From contig NZ_JBHSGT010000014.1 in assembly GCF_042654605.1 (NCBI RefSeq), positions 15,373-79,372 of the forward strand: a stretch of 64,000 nucleotides of DNA, read 5' to 3'. A program made the position numbers and the translations under genes. This stretch comes from Enterococcus_I eurekensis (GTDB lineage Bacteria > Bacillota > Bacilli > Lactobacillales > Enterococcaceae). Below the pieces are notes generated by a model, which worked only from the letters and a program-made list of their open reading frames with translations, made no database searches and was not told where the DNA came from. Of the stretch, positions 1-8,159 are shown in pieces. Each line of letters begins with the position of its first letter. Position 1 is the stretch's first letter.

Positions 1-1
1 G

Positions 2-1495
2 ATTACATTACATGAAAAAGCCGCCGAAGTGTATCATCATTTATTGATGAATACTGCGATGGGGGAAGCTGCACTTAATTATTTATTAAAGCGCGGATTA
101 ACGGAAGAACTTATTACCGAATATGAGATTGGTTTTGCGCCTGCTCAACGAGAGTTTTTAGAAAAAGTTTTTCAAAATGAAGAACTTTCGATGGGACCGC
201 TAGCTGATTCAGGCTTATTTGTTCAACGTGACGATGGAAGCTTGCTTGATCGATTTTACCAAAGAATTGTCTTTCCGATTCGTAATCCACAAGGGAAAAC
301 GATTGGCTTTTCAGGACGTTGGTTCGAAACAGAAGATTTTTCAGCAGAGAATCAAGCCAAGTATTTGAACAGTCCGGAAACAGAAATCTTTAATAAGCGT
401 GAAATCCTTTTTAACTTAGATAAAGCTAGAGGGGCGATTCGTAAAGAAGGCGAAACAATTTTATTTGAAGGGTTTATGGATGTTTTAGCGGCTTGGCAAT
501 CAGGAATTCAAAATGGGATTGCGACGATGGGAACAAGTTTAACCCACCAGCAAGTGGCTGCGATTGAGCGTTTATCATCAAGTGTTGTTTTTGCCTATGA
601 TGGGGACAATGCCGGGATTGAAGCGACAAATCGAGGCATCGATTTAGTCAAGGAAGTTAGTAGTTTAAATATTGCGATTTTGAGTTTTCCAGAGCGTTTA
701 GATCCGGACGATTATATTCGAAAATACGGAGCAGAAGCATTTGTTAAGCTGGCTAAACACGGTCGCGAGACGGTCTTTAGTTTTAGAATGGCTTACCATC
801 GATTGAATCGAAACTTAGCCAATGATAAAGAGCAACTGGATTATTTGGATATGATTTTGGAAGAATTAGTCGCAGTCGATTCCTTAATTGAACAAGATCG
901 CTACTTAACGCAGCTTTCAACTGAATTTAAAGTCAGCCGAGAAGCCTTGCAACAACAATTGCGCCAAATCAAACAGCAAAATCGTCAACAGCGATTAGCC
1001 AATCGACCAAACGCGATAGAACCGCCGCAAGAGGTTTATACCGAACCTGTGATTCATCGCAAAAAAACGCAAATTGAAAAGGCGGAAGAATTACTTTTAT
1101 ACCGACTTTTTAATGAAGAAGGTTTTAATCAGCGATTCAAAAATTATCCTGTCAATTTTCCACATGAGAACTATCAGGAATTGTATTTGTTATTCGATAC
1201 GTATTTAGCAACGGAAGTAACATTTGATGTCGCCCGTTTTTTAGATTTTTTACAAAAGGAAGAATTGAGACAACTCGTTATCCAAATCGCTAGTTTGAAT
1301 GTTCCTAAGGAGAGCAATGAGCAAGAGTTACAAGACTTGTTACGCATGCTTCAAAAATCAACGCTGTTAGAAGAAATTCAAGCAAAAAGACTGCAGCAAC
1401 AAATGGCGAGTCAAACCGGTAACCAACAGTTAGAATTGGAACTTGCGATTGAAATTATTAATTTAACAAAGCAACTAAAAGCAGTAGCACAATAA
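2..1495 (+). CDS. dnaG: DNA primase DnaG, 5'-truncated by window edge
   Basis: Synthesises RNA primers at the replication fork and works with the DnaB-type helicase. The frame is open from base 2 to the window edge without a start codon, so the N-terminal CHC2 zinc domain and part of the RNA-polymerase domain lie outside; about 497 of the roughly 620 residues usual for the family are present. The TOPRIM domain is visible: the EGFMD segment near 470-482 and the DGDNAG metal-binding motif near 600-614. The C-terminal third is Gln/Glu/Leu rich and corresponds to the helicase-interacting region. rpoD follows after 15 bases, the usual dnaG-rpoD macromolecular-synthesis pairing. Identification is firm; only the 5' end is missing. 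Confidence 0.97.
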   Translation: MTLHEKAAEVYHHLLMNTAMGEAALNYLLKRGLTEELITEYEIGFAPAQREFLEKVFQNEELSMGPLADSGLFVQRDDGSLLDRFYQRIVFPIRNPQGKTIGFSGRWFETEDFSAENQAKYLNSPETEIFNKREILFNLDKARGAIRKEGETILFEGFMDVLAAWQSGIQNGIATMGTSLTHQQVAAIERLSSSVVFAYDGDNAGIEATNRGIDLVKEVSSLNIAILSFPERLDPDDYIRKYGAEAFVKLAKHGRETVFSFRMAYHRLNRNLANDKEQLDYLDMILEELVAVDSLIEQDRYLTQLSTEFKVSREALQQQLRQIKQQNRQQRLANRPNAIEPPQEVYTEPVIHRKKTQIEKAEELLLYRLFNEEGFNQRFKNYPVNFPHENYQELYLLFDTYLATEVTFDVARFLDFLQKEELRQLVIQIASLNVPKESNEQELQDLLRMLQKSTLLEEIQAKRLQQQMASQTGNQQLELELAIEIINLTKQLKAVAQ

Positions 1496-1510
1496 AGGGG
1501 GACTTCTCTC

Positions 1511-2617
1511 ATGTCAGAAGAAATGAAAGTAGCCTACGATAAAGCGGTCGTAGCATTTATTAAAGAAAATAAACCCAAAGGTCAAGTCGTTTATGATGAG
1601 TTATCAAATCAATTGGCAACACCTTATGAATTAGACGCAGATGCGATGGATCAACTGATTCAAAAAGTTGAAGATGCAGGCATTAGCGTTGTTGATGAAA
1701 ATGGGGAACCTTCTATTCATAGTTTGAAAAAAGATGAAAAAGAAGAAAAGAAAACGGCACATGAAGATTTATCTGCCCCAACAGGTATCAAAATCAATGA
1801 TCCTGTTCGTATGTACTTAAAAGAAATCGGTCGTGTCTCTTTATTAACAGCGCAAGAAGAAGTTGCTTTAGCCTTAAAAATCGAGGAAGGCGACCAAGAA
1901 GCAAAACAAAAACTAGCGGAAGCGAACTTGCGTTTAGTTGTAAGTATTGCGAAACGTTATGTTGGTCGTGGCATGCAGTTCTTAGATTTAATCCAAGAAG
2001 GAAATATGGGATTAATGAAAGCTGTTGAAAAATTCGATTACCGTAAAGGATTTAAATTCTCGACTTATGCAACATGGTGGATTCGTCAAGCAATTACACG
2101 TGCGATTGCTGACCAAGCAAGAACCATTCGTATTCCAGTTCATATGGTTGAAACAATTAATAAATTGATTCGTATCCAAAGACAATTACTACAAGACTTA
2201 GGACGCGAACCGACACCAGAAGAGATTGGTGCAGAGATGGATTTACCAACTGAAAAAGTTCGTGAGATTCTAAAAATCGCACAAGAGCCAGTCTCATTAG
2301 AAACACCGATTGGTGAAGAAGATGACTCGCACTTAGGTGATTTCATCGAAGACCGCGATGCAACAAGTCCAGCAGAACACGCGGCTTATGAATTACTAAA
2401 AGAGCAATTAGAAGATGTTTTAGACACATTAACTGATCGTGAAGAAAATGTTTTACGTTTGCGTTTCGGAATTGATGATGGTCGTACACGTACTTTAGAA
2501 GAAGTCGGCAAAGTTTTCGGTGTCACTCGTGAACGGATTCGTCAGATTGAAGCAAAAGCTTTACGTAAACTACGCCATCCATCACGTTCAAAACAATTAA
2601 AAGACTTCTTAGAATAA
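1511..2617 (+). CDS. rpoD: Primary RNA polymerase sigma factor SigA (RpoD)
   Basis: Housekeeping sigma-70 factor that directs RNA polymerase to -10/-35 promoters. The 368-aa length matches the short SigA of Firmicutes. Region 1.1 covers about residues 1-80 and region 1.2 starts near [12 protein letters not shown] (about 97). Region 2 contains [17 protein letters not shown], the [19 protein letters not shown] core and the aromatic promoter-melting stretch [13 protein letters not shown]. Region 3 starts around HMVETINKL, and region 4.2 has the helix-turn-helix [20 protein letters not shown]. The SD AAAGGGGG (1494-1501) lies 9 bases before ATG. It follows dnaG closely and is probably cotranscribed with it; a terminator follows. 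Confidence 0.98.
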   Translation: MSEEMKVAYDKAVVAFIKENKPKGQVVYDELSNQLATPYELDADAMDQLIQKVEDAGISVVDENGEPSIHSLKKDEKEEKKTAHEDLSAPTGIKINDPVRMYLKEIGRVSLLTAQEEVALALKIEEGDQEAKQKLAEANLRLVVSIAKRYVGRGMQFLDLIQEGNMGLMKAVEKFDYRKGFKFSTYATWWIRQAITRAIADQARTIRIPVHMVETINKLIRIQRQLLQDLGREPTPEEIGAEMDLPTEKVREILKIAQEPVSLETPIGEEDDSHLGDFIEDRDATSPAEHAAYELLKEQLEDVLDTLTDREENVLRLRFGIDDGRTRTLEEVGKVFGVTRERIRQIEAKALRKLRHPSRSKQLKDFLE

Positions 2618-2630
2618 ACAAGTTTCAAAA

Positions 2631-2658
2631 GGCTGTGGTCCTTGATCACAGTCTTTTT
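2631..2658 (+). terminator. Rho-independent terminator after rpoD
   Basis: GGCTGTG pairs with CACAGTC (one G-U pair) across a 9-base loop and is followed by TTTTTT. It closes the dnaG-rpoD unit. Confidence 0.85.
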
Positions 2659-2788
2659 TCTTATGATAGCTTACAGTTAAATAGTGGGTACTCAATGGAA
2701 CTTAATGTAAACGTAATCGAATAAGTCTTTTATAATTGCAGAAATTATGTTAGATTTATTTCTGTATAATGAAAAAGGAGTCAAGAAT

Positions 2789-4738
2789 GTGATAAAAAAA
2801 TGTCCTCATTGTGAATTCGAGCCCATACAGGATCAATTGATTTGTCCAAATTGTGGAGCAGAATTAAACGAAAATGTTTCAGAAGAAATTCAAACGACTC
2901 AACCAGTAGTTGAGGAAATCAACGATAATATTAACTGGTCAAACTATCAAGACATACCCTTAGGTTCCGTGATGGAACATTTTAACGAGGTTATTGAAGA
3001 AGAGGAAGAACCAGTTGCAGAAGAAGTTTCAGTCGAAGGTGATTCTGAGCCGATAAAAGAAGAAAAAGAGACGAACGATTCTGCTTCAATTGAAGAAGAT
3101 GAACTGTCAGATAACCCGATTTTGGCGGCCTATATTCGTCGCCATCGCGAAGGTTTACCAGAAGATGAGCTTTTAGCAGCGATTGAAAAAAATCAAGAAA
3201 AAGCAGAAGAAATAACAGAAGAAATAACAGAAGAAATAACTTCAAATGAAGAAGCGTCTGCTGTCGAAGTAGAAGAAATGCTTAAAGTAACGGAATCGAC
3301 GGATGAGTTAGCGAACCAAGCGAAATCAGAGACTTCACAAGATAGTGAAGAAATTTCAGAGCCAACTGTTGAGCTGACTGAAACGGCACCCGTTAGTGAA
3401 GAAGCGGTTATCGAAGATTCACACATTTCAGAAATTGATAAAGCGTTATCGCTCATTTCACAATTTGAGGAAAAGGCTGAATCTGAAAAGACAGTTGAGT
3501 CGGTAGAAGTTGTGGAAGAAGTCGAAGTAGCTGAGCAAGTAGAACCAGTGATTGTAAGAGAAGAGCCGATAGATGAAGTCACTTCGGATATCATTTTAAA
3601 CGAATCAGAAGTAGAATCAAAATCAGAAGCGACTGTTTCTGATCAACCAATACCATCGCTGAAAAAAAACCGAAAAAAACTCATATATACATTAACGGCA
3701 GCAGGCCTAATTGCAGTAGCCAGTGGTGGCTGGATGTATTATGATGCCCAACAAAAGGCTGAAGCTGCTCGTCAAGAACAATTACGTATTGATAGCGAGC
3801 TGACAGAAGCGAAGGCACAATTACTTGATTTTTATTTAGCTGATGACCACGAATTTGTCAAACCAGATAAAACATTAGCGATGTTAAAAGAGACGCAAAA
3901 AAAATTAGAACCGTATCGTTCAGAAGAAGCGTATACTGAAATTGATCCAATCGTTCAAGATTTATATACAAAATTAACCAAAATTGAAAGCTTGAACAGT
4001 TATTTTACGGCACCAATCATTGTCGGCAATCAATTAGTTCAAGATGTTCACATCAAAGATGAAAGCCCAATTGTCATAGAAAACATTTCTGGTGAAGGAT
4101 CCTTTGCCACATTATTTAATGAAGCCTTACAGTATGGGAAGATTGAAGTTCAAAAAGTAACATCTGCTAAATTAGCGGTTGAGGACATTAGCCGCTTTTA
4201 TCAAGATGAAAAACTGGATAAAGCCTTAACGCGTAAAGACTTTGATATGGCTAAGAAACAAGTTGATGAATTATTTGATATTTCAACGAAAGAAACGTTA
4301 CAAAATCAATTAAAACCAATTGAAAAGGCACTCGCTACTAGAGAAGAGCAAGAAAAAGAAGTTGCACGTATTGCTGCTGAGAAAAAAGCAGAAGAAGAGC
4401 GTCAAGCAGCGCTTCAACAACAATATTCGGCTTCAGAAATCTTAAGTCCAAACACACCAACGAATCGGAACAATCAACCAATTATTAGTTCGCGTCAAAG
4501 TGATATCAATGATGTAAATAATCCGGCTTGGGTTTGGGCACCAGGTGTCTATGATCAAGTCATTGATACATTAATGAGTCGTGGAAATATTGTTGCTGGT
4601 CGTTTTTACGTCGTACCCGCTAGAATTGAAAATGGCGAAGGCTACTATCATTTATATGCAACAAATGCATCGAAGAGTGATACGTACTTAGTCACGATTA
4701 ATGCCAAAACAGGTTATTTTAAAGGAAATGGCGGTTAA
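2789..4738 (+). CDS. Zinc-ribbon, acidic, single-pass membrane protein of unknown function
   Basis: Function not known. I chose the GTG at 2789 because AAAAAGGAG (2772-2780) sits just upstream; an ATG at 2747 in the same frame has no ribosome binding site. The protein begins with a CPHC...CPNC zinc ribbon (residues about 5-23). About 250 residues rich in Glu, Ser and Val follow, then a lysine stretch and one hydrophobic segment (about 297-318). The outer part has alternating charges (coiled-coil-like) and ends in a folded, aromatic-rich region of about 75 residues. The layout fits a cytoplasmic zinc ribbon and acidic linker with an extracellular C-terminus, as in YvbJ/TcaA-like Firmicutes proteins; that is an analogy, not an identification. 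Three tandem 12-base units encode EEIT repeats near 3208-3243. Confidence 0.8.
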   Translation: MIKKCPHCEFEPIQDQLICPNCGAELNENVSEEIQTTQPVVEEINDNINWSNYQDIPLGSVMEHFNEVIEEEEEPVAEEVSVEGDSEPIKEEKETNDSASIEEDELSDNPILAAYIRRHREGLPEDELLAAIEKNQEKAEEITEEITEEITSNEEASAVEVEEMLKVTESTDELANQAKSETSQDSEEISEPTVELTETAPVSEEAVIEDSHISEIDKALSLISQFEEKAESEKTVESVEVVEEVEVAEQVEPVIVREEPIDEVTSDIILNESEVESKSEATVSDQPIPSLKKNRKKLIYTLTAAGLIAVASGGWMYYDAQQKAEAARQEQLRIDSELTEAKAQLLDFYLADDHEFVKPDKTLAMLKETQKKLEPYRSEEAYTEIDPIVQDLYTKLTKIESLNSYFTAPIIVGNQLVQDVHIKDESPIVIENISGEGSFATLFNEALQYGKIEVQKVTSAKLAVEDISRFYQDEKLDKALTRKDFDMAKKQVDELFDISTKETLQNQLKPIEKALATREEQEKEVARIAAEKKAEEERQAALQQQYSASEILSPNTPTNRNNQPIISSRQSDINDVNNPAWVWAPGVYDQVIDTLMSRGNIVAGRFYVVPARIENGEGYYHLYATNASKSDTYLVTINAKTGYFKGNGG

Positions 4739-4754
4739 TTAAATACTTGTGAGA

Positions 4755-4814
4755 CCCTCTTATTTTCGATATGATAGGTAAATACACTTATCACGAAAAA
4801 TAAGGGGGTTTTTT
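4755..4814 (+). promoter_or_regulatory. Long hairpin plus T-run covering the azlC ribosome binding site
   Basis: The arm CCCTCTTATTTTCG (4755-4768) pairs with CGAAAAATAAGGGGG (4794-4808), and the inner TGATAGGT/ACTTATCA lengthens the stem. TTTTTT (4809-4814) follows and the azlC ATG is at 4816. The 3' arm contains the only SD-like sequence for azlC (AAGGGGG). It may be the terminator of the upstream gene, an attenuator, or a translational switch for azlC. Confidence 0.7.
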
Positions 4815-4815
4815 A

Positions 4816-5523
4816 ATGGAAGTTTCGGAATTCAAGCCATCGTTTCGCGATGGGGTTAAGGCTTGTGTCCCGACTATTCTAGGTTATTTAGGCATTGGTT
4901 TTGCCATGGGAGTTGTTGGTAAAGGAATTGGTTTAAGTGTCTTTCAAATTTTTTTGATGTCATTGATTGTTTATGCCGGCAGTGCACAATTTATTATTTG
5001 TGGCATGTTGGCAATTCAAGCGCCAATTTCATCGATTATAGTGACAGTCTTTTTTATTAATTTACGTCATTTTTTAATGAGTCTTTCGGTGGCTCCTTAT
5101 TTTCAAAAAGCGGGTTTGCTTGAAAATATAGGCATCGGTTCGCTCTTAACGGATGAATCATATGGGGTGTTAACGACATATACGCGACAAAATCGTCCAA
5201 TTAGTGTTCCTTGGATGAACGGCCTTAATTTATTAGCTTATGCAGTTTGGGTGGTTTCCACTGTTTTAGGCGGGATACTCGGCCGTTTCATATCAAGTCC
5301 AGAAAATTTTGGCTTGGATTTTGCTTTAGTAGCAATGTTTTTAGGTTTGTTTCTATTTCAAATGGAAGCAGAATTAAAACGAGGTGTTAAGAAAACAATC
5401 CTTGTTTTAATTAGTGTCTGCGCTAGTTTGTATTTATTAATGATTTGGACAACACCAGAATTTGCCGTCATCGTATCGACAATCATTGGTGCAACGATTG
5501 GAGGCATAATGAATGACAAATAA
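4816..5523 (+). CDS. azlC: AzlC family branched-chain amino-acid exporter, large subunit
   Basis: Large membrane component of the two-gene AzlCD exporter, which in Bacillus exports branched-chain amino acids and analogues. The 235-aa protein is almost wholly hydrophobic, with about 6-7 predicted membrane segments. It carries the family features: a Gly-rich first helix (GYLGIGFAMGVVGKGIG), an AGSAQF motif and an N-terminal-half NLRHFLMS motif. The SD AAGGGGG lies inside a hairpin that ends at the start codon. The downstream azlD overlaps its 3' end by 11 bases, so translation is probably coupled. The substrate is inferred from family knowledge; the sequence shows only family membership. Confidence 0.92.
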   Translation: MEVSEFKPSFRDGVKACVPTILGYLGIGFAMGVVGKGIGLSVFQIFLMSLIVYAGSAQFIICGMLAIQAPISSIIVTVFFINLRHFLMSLSVAPYFQKAGLLENIGIGSLLTDESYGVLTTYTRQNRPISVPWMNGLNLLAYAVWVVSTVLGGILGRFISSPENFGLDFALVAMFLGLFLFQMEAELKRGVKKTILVLISVCASLYLLMIWTTPEFAVIVSTIIGATIGGIMNDK

Positions 5524-5833
5524 TTATTGGTTATTAATTTTAGGTGCGGGGTTGGTTACATGGCTACCACGAATTTTACCGTTCGTCATTTCAAGAAATG
5601 TCACCTTTTCACCACGTTTTCGTCAAGTGTTAGATTACTTGCCATTATGTATTTTAGCGGCTTTATTATTCCAAAGTTTGTTAACAATCGAAGACGGGGG
5701 ACTACCAAGATTAAAATTAGAAGAAACACTTGCTTGTATTCCCACATTTTTAGTCGGATATTATACAAAAGATTTGATGAAGATTGTGATTACAGGTATT
5801 ATAACAATAGCACTTATTCGCTTAATCGGATAA
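5513..5833 (+). CDS. azlD: AzlD family branched-chain amino-acid exporter, small subunit
   Basis: Small partner of AzlC; the two form one transport complex in the cytoplasmic membrane. It has 106 residues and about four hydrophobic segments. The family motif TWLPRILPF (residues about 16-24) is followed by the usual hydrophobic segments. The ATG lies inside the last codons of azlC. Length and order match the family, so the call is secure although the exported substrate is not proven. Confidence 0.92.
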   Translation: MTNNYWLLILGAGLVTWLPRILPFVISRNVTFSPRFRQVLDYLPLCILAALLFQSLLTIEDGGLPRLKLEETLACIPTFLVGYYTKDLMKIVITGIITIALIRLIG

Positions 5834-5858
5834 ATCTAGAAGGAATGAGGAAATAAAT

Positions 5859-6734
5859 ATGAAAGAATTAACAGGATCGATTTTTAGCGGTATTATTATC
5901 GATGAAAACGAAAAAGCTTACTTTGTCCAAAAAGAGGGCATAACTTTTCGCTTAGATAAAGAAGAAGGCGAGCATAAATTAGGCGAAGCAGTCGAAGGTT
6001 TTGCTTATCAAAATCAAAATCAAGACTGGCGTTTGACGACGGTTTTACCAGAAAGTCGTAAAGGCCAATATGCCATTGGTGAAGTGACCGATTCACGTCG
6101 CGATTTGGGTGTATTCGTTAATATCGGCTTAAAAGATAAAGACGTTGCCGTATCTTCAGACGAATTGCCTTTAATGCGCGAATTATGGCCTAAAAAAGGT
6201 GACAAATTGATGATCGCCTTGAAAGTCGATGACAAAGATCGTTTATGGGGCACAATTGCCGATGAGAAATTCTTCCAAGCCATGGGTCGTGCTGGAGATG
6301 AGACATTCTTAAATAAAGATATTAAAGGGATGGTTTACCGTTTAAAAATGGTCGGAAGCTTCATCATTACAGAAGATAACTACTTAGGCTTTATTCATCC
6401 GTCTGAGCGTTATCAAGAACCGCGTCTAGGTGAAGAAGTTTCAGGTCGTGTGATTGGTGTGCGCCCAGATGGGGTGCTAAATATCTCATTAAAGCCAAGA
6501 GCACACGAAGCAATTGGCGATGATGCGTCAATGATTTTAGCCTTCTTAACAAGAGCGCCTGAACATCAAATGAATTATACTGATAAGTCAGCACCAGAAG
6601 ATATTCAAAAAATGTTTGGTATTAGTAAAGGGCAATTCAAACGTGCTTTAGGGAATTTAATGAAACAACGCTTAATTGAACAAAAAGATGGGATTACGCG
6701 CTTAACACAAAAAGCAGAAGAAAGCATTGATTAA
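5859..6734 (+). CDS. cvfB: CvfB family S1-type RNA-binding regulator
   Basis: CvfB is a conserved RNA-binding protein of Gram-positive bacteria, first described as a virulence regulator in Staphylococcus. The 291-residue protein contains several S1-like OB folds: ARs typical of the family are GQYAIGEVTDSRRDLGVFVNIG near residue 65 (shown here only in part as a motif) and GEEVSGRVIGVRPDGVLNIS near 190. A C-terminal winged-helix segment (DIQKMFGISKGQFKRALGNL) precedes the end. SD AGGAATGAGG lies just upstream. It follows azlD by 25 bases and may be cotranscribed. The family call is strong; the RNA targets are unknown. Confidence 0.9.
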   Translation: MKELTGSIFSGIIIDENEKAYFVQKEGITFRLDKEEGEHKLGEAVEGFAYQNQNQDWRLTTVLPESRKGQYAIGEVTDSRRDLGVFVNIGLKDKDVAVSSDELPLMRELWPKKGDKLMIALKVDDKDRLWGTIADEKFFQAMGRAGDETFLNKDIKGMVYRLKMVGSFIITEDNYLGFIHPSERYQEPRLGEEVSGRVIGVRPDGVLNISLKPRAHEAIGDDASMILAFLTRAPEHQMNYTDKSAPEDIQKMFGISKGQFKRALGNLMKQRLIEQKDGITRLTQKAEESID

Positions 6735-6770
6735 TTCGACTGATTTTTAGTCCGAAATTGGGAGGGTATT

Positions 6771-7436
6771 ATGAAAAAATGTTTGCGTTTGTTGGTACTA
6801 ACGAGTCTCTTTCTTATGATTAGTGCTTGTAGTTCTGAAGCAGGTAGCACGAATCATTCGTCTCAAGGCGAAGATAAGATAGAAGAGGTTAATCAATCAG
6901 CTGAACAATCTATTAAGGTAGATAAGAAGCTTTTAAATGTCGAAGTTACTTTGCCAGCGATGTTCGTTGAAAAAGGCGAAGAAATGGGTGAGGTGCTAAA
7001 ATTAACCGATGAGGATAAAGAGAACGGTATTTCAAAAAAAGTTGAAAATGCAGATGGTTCAATCACGTTTACAATGAGTAAAGCTAAGCATAAGGAAATG
7101 TTGCAAGAAATGCAGACAGGTGCTGAAGACGTTATTAACGAATTATTGAATGACGAAAACTTTACTTCATTTAAAGAATTGACTTTTGATAAAAAATTGC
7201 GAAATCTGAAAGTCTCTGTTGATCGAGAGGCTTTTGAAAATAGTTTTGATGGTTTTGGTGTGTTGGGATTAGTCTTTTATTCATTATTCTATCAGGTATT
7301 AGATGGTCGAACAGAAGAAGAAATTCAAATGGATGTCACTTATATTGATGTATTAAATCAAGAAGTTTTTGACACAGCGAGATTCCCGGATGATATTAAA
7401 AACTCAGACAACGAAATGGTAGAAGAAAATCAATAA
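6771..7436 (+). CDS. YehR-like lipoprotein (DUF1307)
   Basis: Predicted membrane-anchored lipoprotein of 221 aa. The N-terminus has a basic start (MKKCLR), a hydrophobic stretch and the lipobox ISAC, with Cys about residue 20 as the lipid attachment site. An acidic, Ser-rich linker and a globular domain of about 150 residues follow, which resembles the DUF1307/YehR family; their function is not established. SD GGGAGGG lies 5-11 bases before ATG. No terminator with a clear T-run is visible downstream, only an 8-bp inverted repeat at 7457-7485. Confidence 0.8.
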   Translation: MKKCLRLLVLTSLFLMISACSSEAGSTNHSSQGEDKIEEVNQSAEQSIKVDKKLLNVEVTLPAMFVEKGEEMGEVLKLTDEDKENGISKKVENADGSITFTMSKAKHKEMLQEMQTGAEDVINELLNDENFTSFKELTFDKKLRNLKVSVDREAFENSFDGFGVLGLVFYSLFYQVLDGRTEEEIQMDVTYIDVLNQEVFDTARFPDDIKNSDNEMVEENQ

Positions 7437-7521
7437 TTGAACTTGAAGATAAATAGCATTCTCATTGTGTATCTAATTGAGAATGAAAAATGCTTAATAT
7501 GAAAAGTTTTCTGTTGTTCGC

Positions 7522-7550
7522 TTGTTAATTTGAGGTCGCTACTTTATAAT
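7522..7550 (+). promoter_or_regulatory. Sigma-A promoter of fur
   Basis: TTGTTA (7522-7527), 17-base spacer, TATAAT (7545-7550). The predicted transcript starts near 7557, about 50 bases before the fur ATG. Confidence 0.8.
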
Positions 7551-7575
7551 AGTTCTTGTGTACAAAGATTATACA

Positions 7576-7590
7576 TTAGAATCATTATAA
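7576..7590 (+). promoter_or_regulatory. PerR/Fur-type box in the fur leader
   Basis: TTAGAATCATTATAA is a 7-1-7 inverted repeat that matches the PerR consensus TTATAATNATTATAA at 13 of 14 positions. It lies about 20 bases after the predicted transcription start of fur. In Bacillus subtilis fur is known to be repressed by PerR. Binding here is inferred. Confidence 0.6.
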
Positions 7591-7607
7591 ATAAGGGTGA
7601 GAGAAAA

Positions 7608-8075
7608 ATGAATATTACAGATTCTTTAAAGAAAACGAAGACACAATTACATGAATCAGGATTTAAATTAACTCCTCAACGAGAAGCGACCTTATTAGTC
7701 TTATTAGAAAATGAAAAGGACCATTTATCAGCAGAAGAAATTTATTTCTTTGTTAAAAAGAAAAATGCAGATATTGGTTTGGCGACTGTTTATCGGACAC
7801 TTGAAATCTTAACGGATATTAAAGTGGTCGATAAAATTAGCTTTGACGATGGCGTTGCCCGTTATGATTTAAGAAAAGAAGGCGCAACCCATTTCCATCA
7901 TCATTTATTATGTTTAGAGTGTGGAAATATTGAAGAAATTGAAGAAGACTTATTAAGAGACGTCGAAGAAATTGTTGAACGTGATTTTTCTTTTTTTGTT
8001 AAAGATCATCGCTTAACTTTTCATGGGATTTGTCGAGAGTGCCAAAAAAAAAATAAAAGCGAAAACCGACTCTAA
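7608..8075 (+). CDS. fur: Ferric uptake regulator Fur
   Basis: Iron-responsive dimeric repressor that binds Fe(II) and shuts off iron-uptake genes. I use the ATG at 7608, after the SD AAGGGTGAGAG; an upstream in-frame start would add 26 atypical residues. The winged-helix DNA-binding domain includes KLTPQREATLLVLLE and the recognition helix GLATVYRTLEIL. The metal sites are the HFHHHLLCLECG cluster and the C-terminal CRECQ motif, which with the first CxxC forms the structural zinc site. Length (155 aa) and sequence are closest to Bacillus Fur rather than Zur or PerR, as judged from motifs such as GVARYDLRKEGATHFHHH. The stop codon lies inside the terminator hairpin. Confidence 0.94.
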   Translation: MNITDSLKKTKTQLHESGFKLTPQREATLLVLLENEKDHLSAEEIYFFVKKKNADIGLATVYRTLEILTDIKVVDKISFDDGVARYDLRKEGATHFHHHLLCLECGNIEEIEEDLLRDVEEIVERDFSFFVKDHRLTFHGICRECQKKNKSENRL

Positions 8076-8100
8076 TGAGAAGTTTTCGCTTTTTTCTTTT
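8055..8100 (+). terminator. Terminator of fur
   Basis: AAAAGCGAAAAC (8055-8066) pairs with GTTTTCGCTTTT (8082-8093), followed by more T. The hairpin begins inside the fur coding sequence. Confidence 0.88.
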
Positions 8101-8159
8101 GTGAACTATTCGAAAGGGTGAAAATTTGGTATGATAAGGAGTTGAGAGTGGGTGAAGAC

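Noticed and set aside
3193..3594. 133-codon minus-strand frame opposite the acidic region of the zinc-ribbon gene
   Set aside because: Its Ser-rich sequence is only the antisense of Glu-rich codons; no start signals.
5527..5856. 109-codon + strand frame overlapping azlD
   Set aside because: azlD in the other frame is a clear family member of correct length with overlap to azlC; this frame is a shadow.
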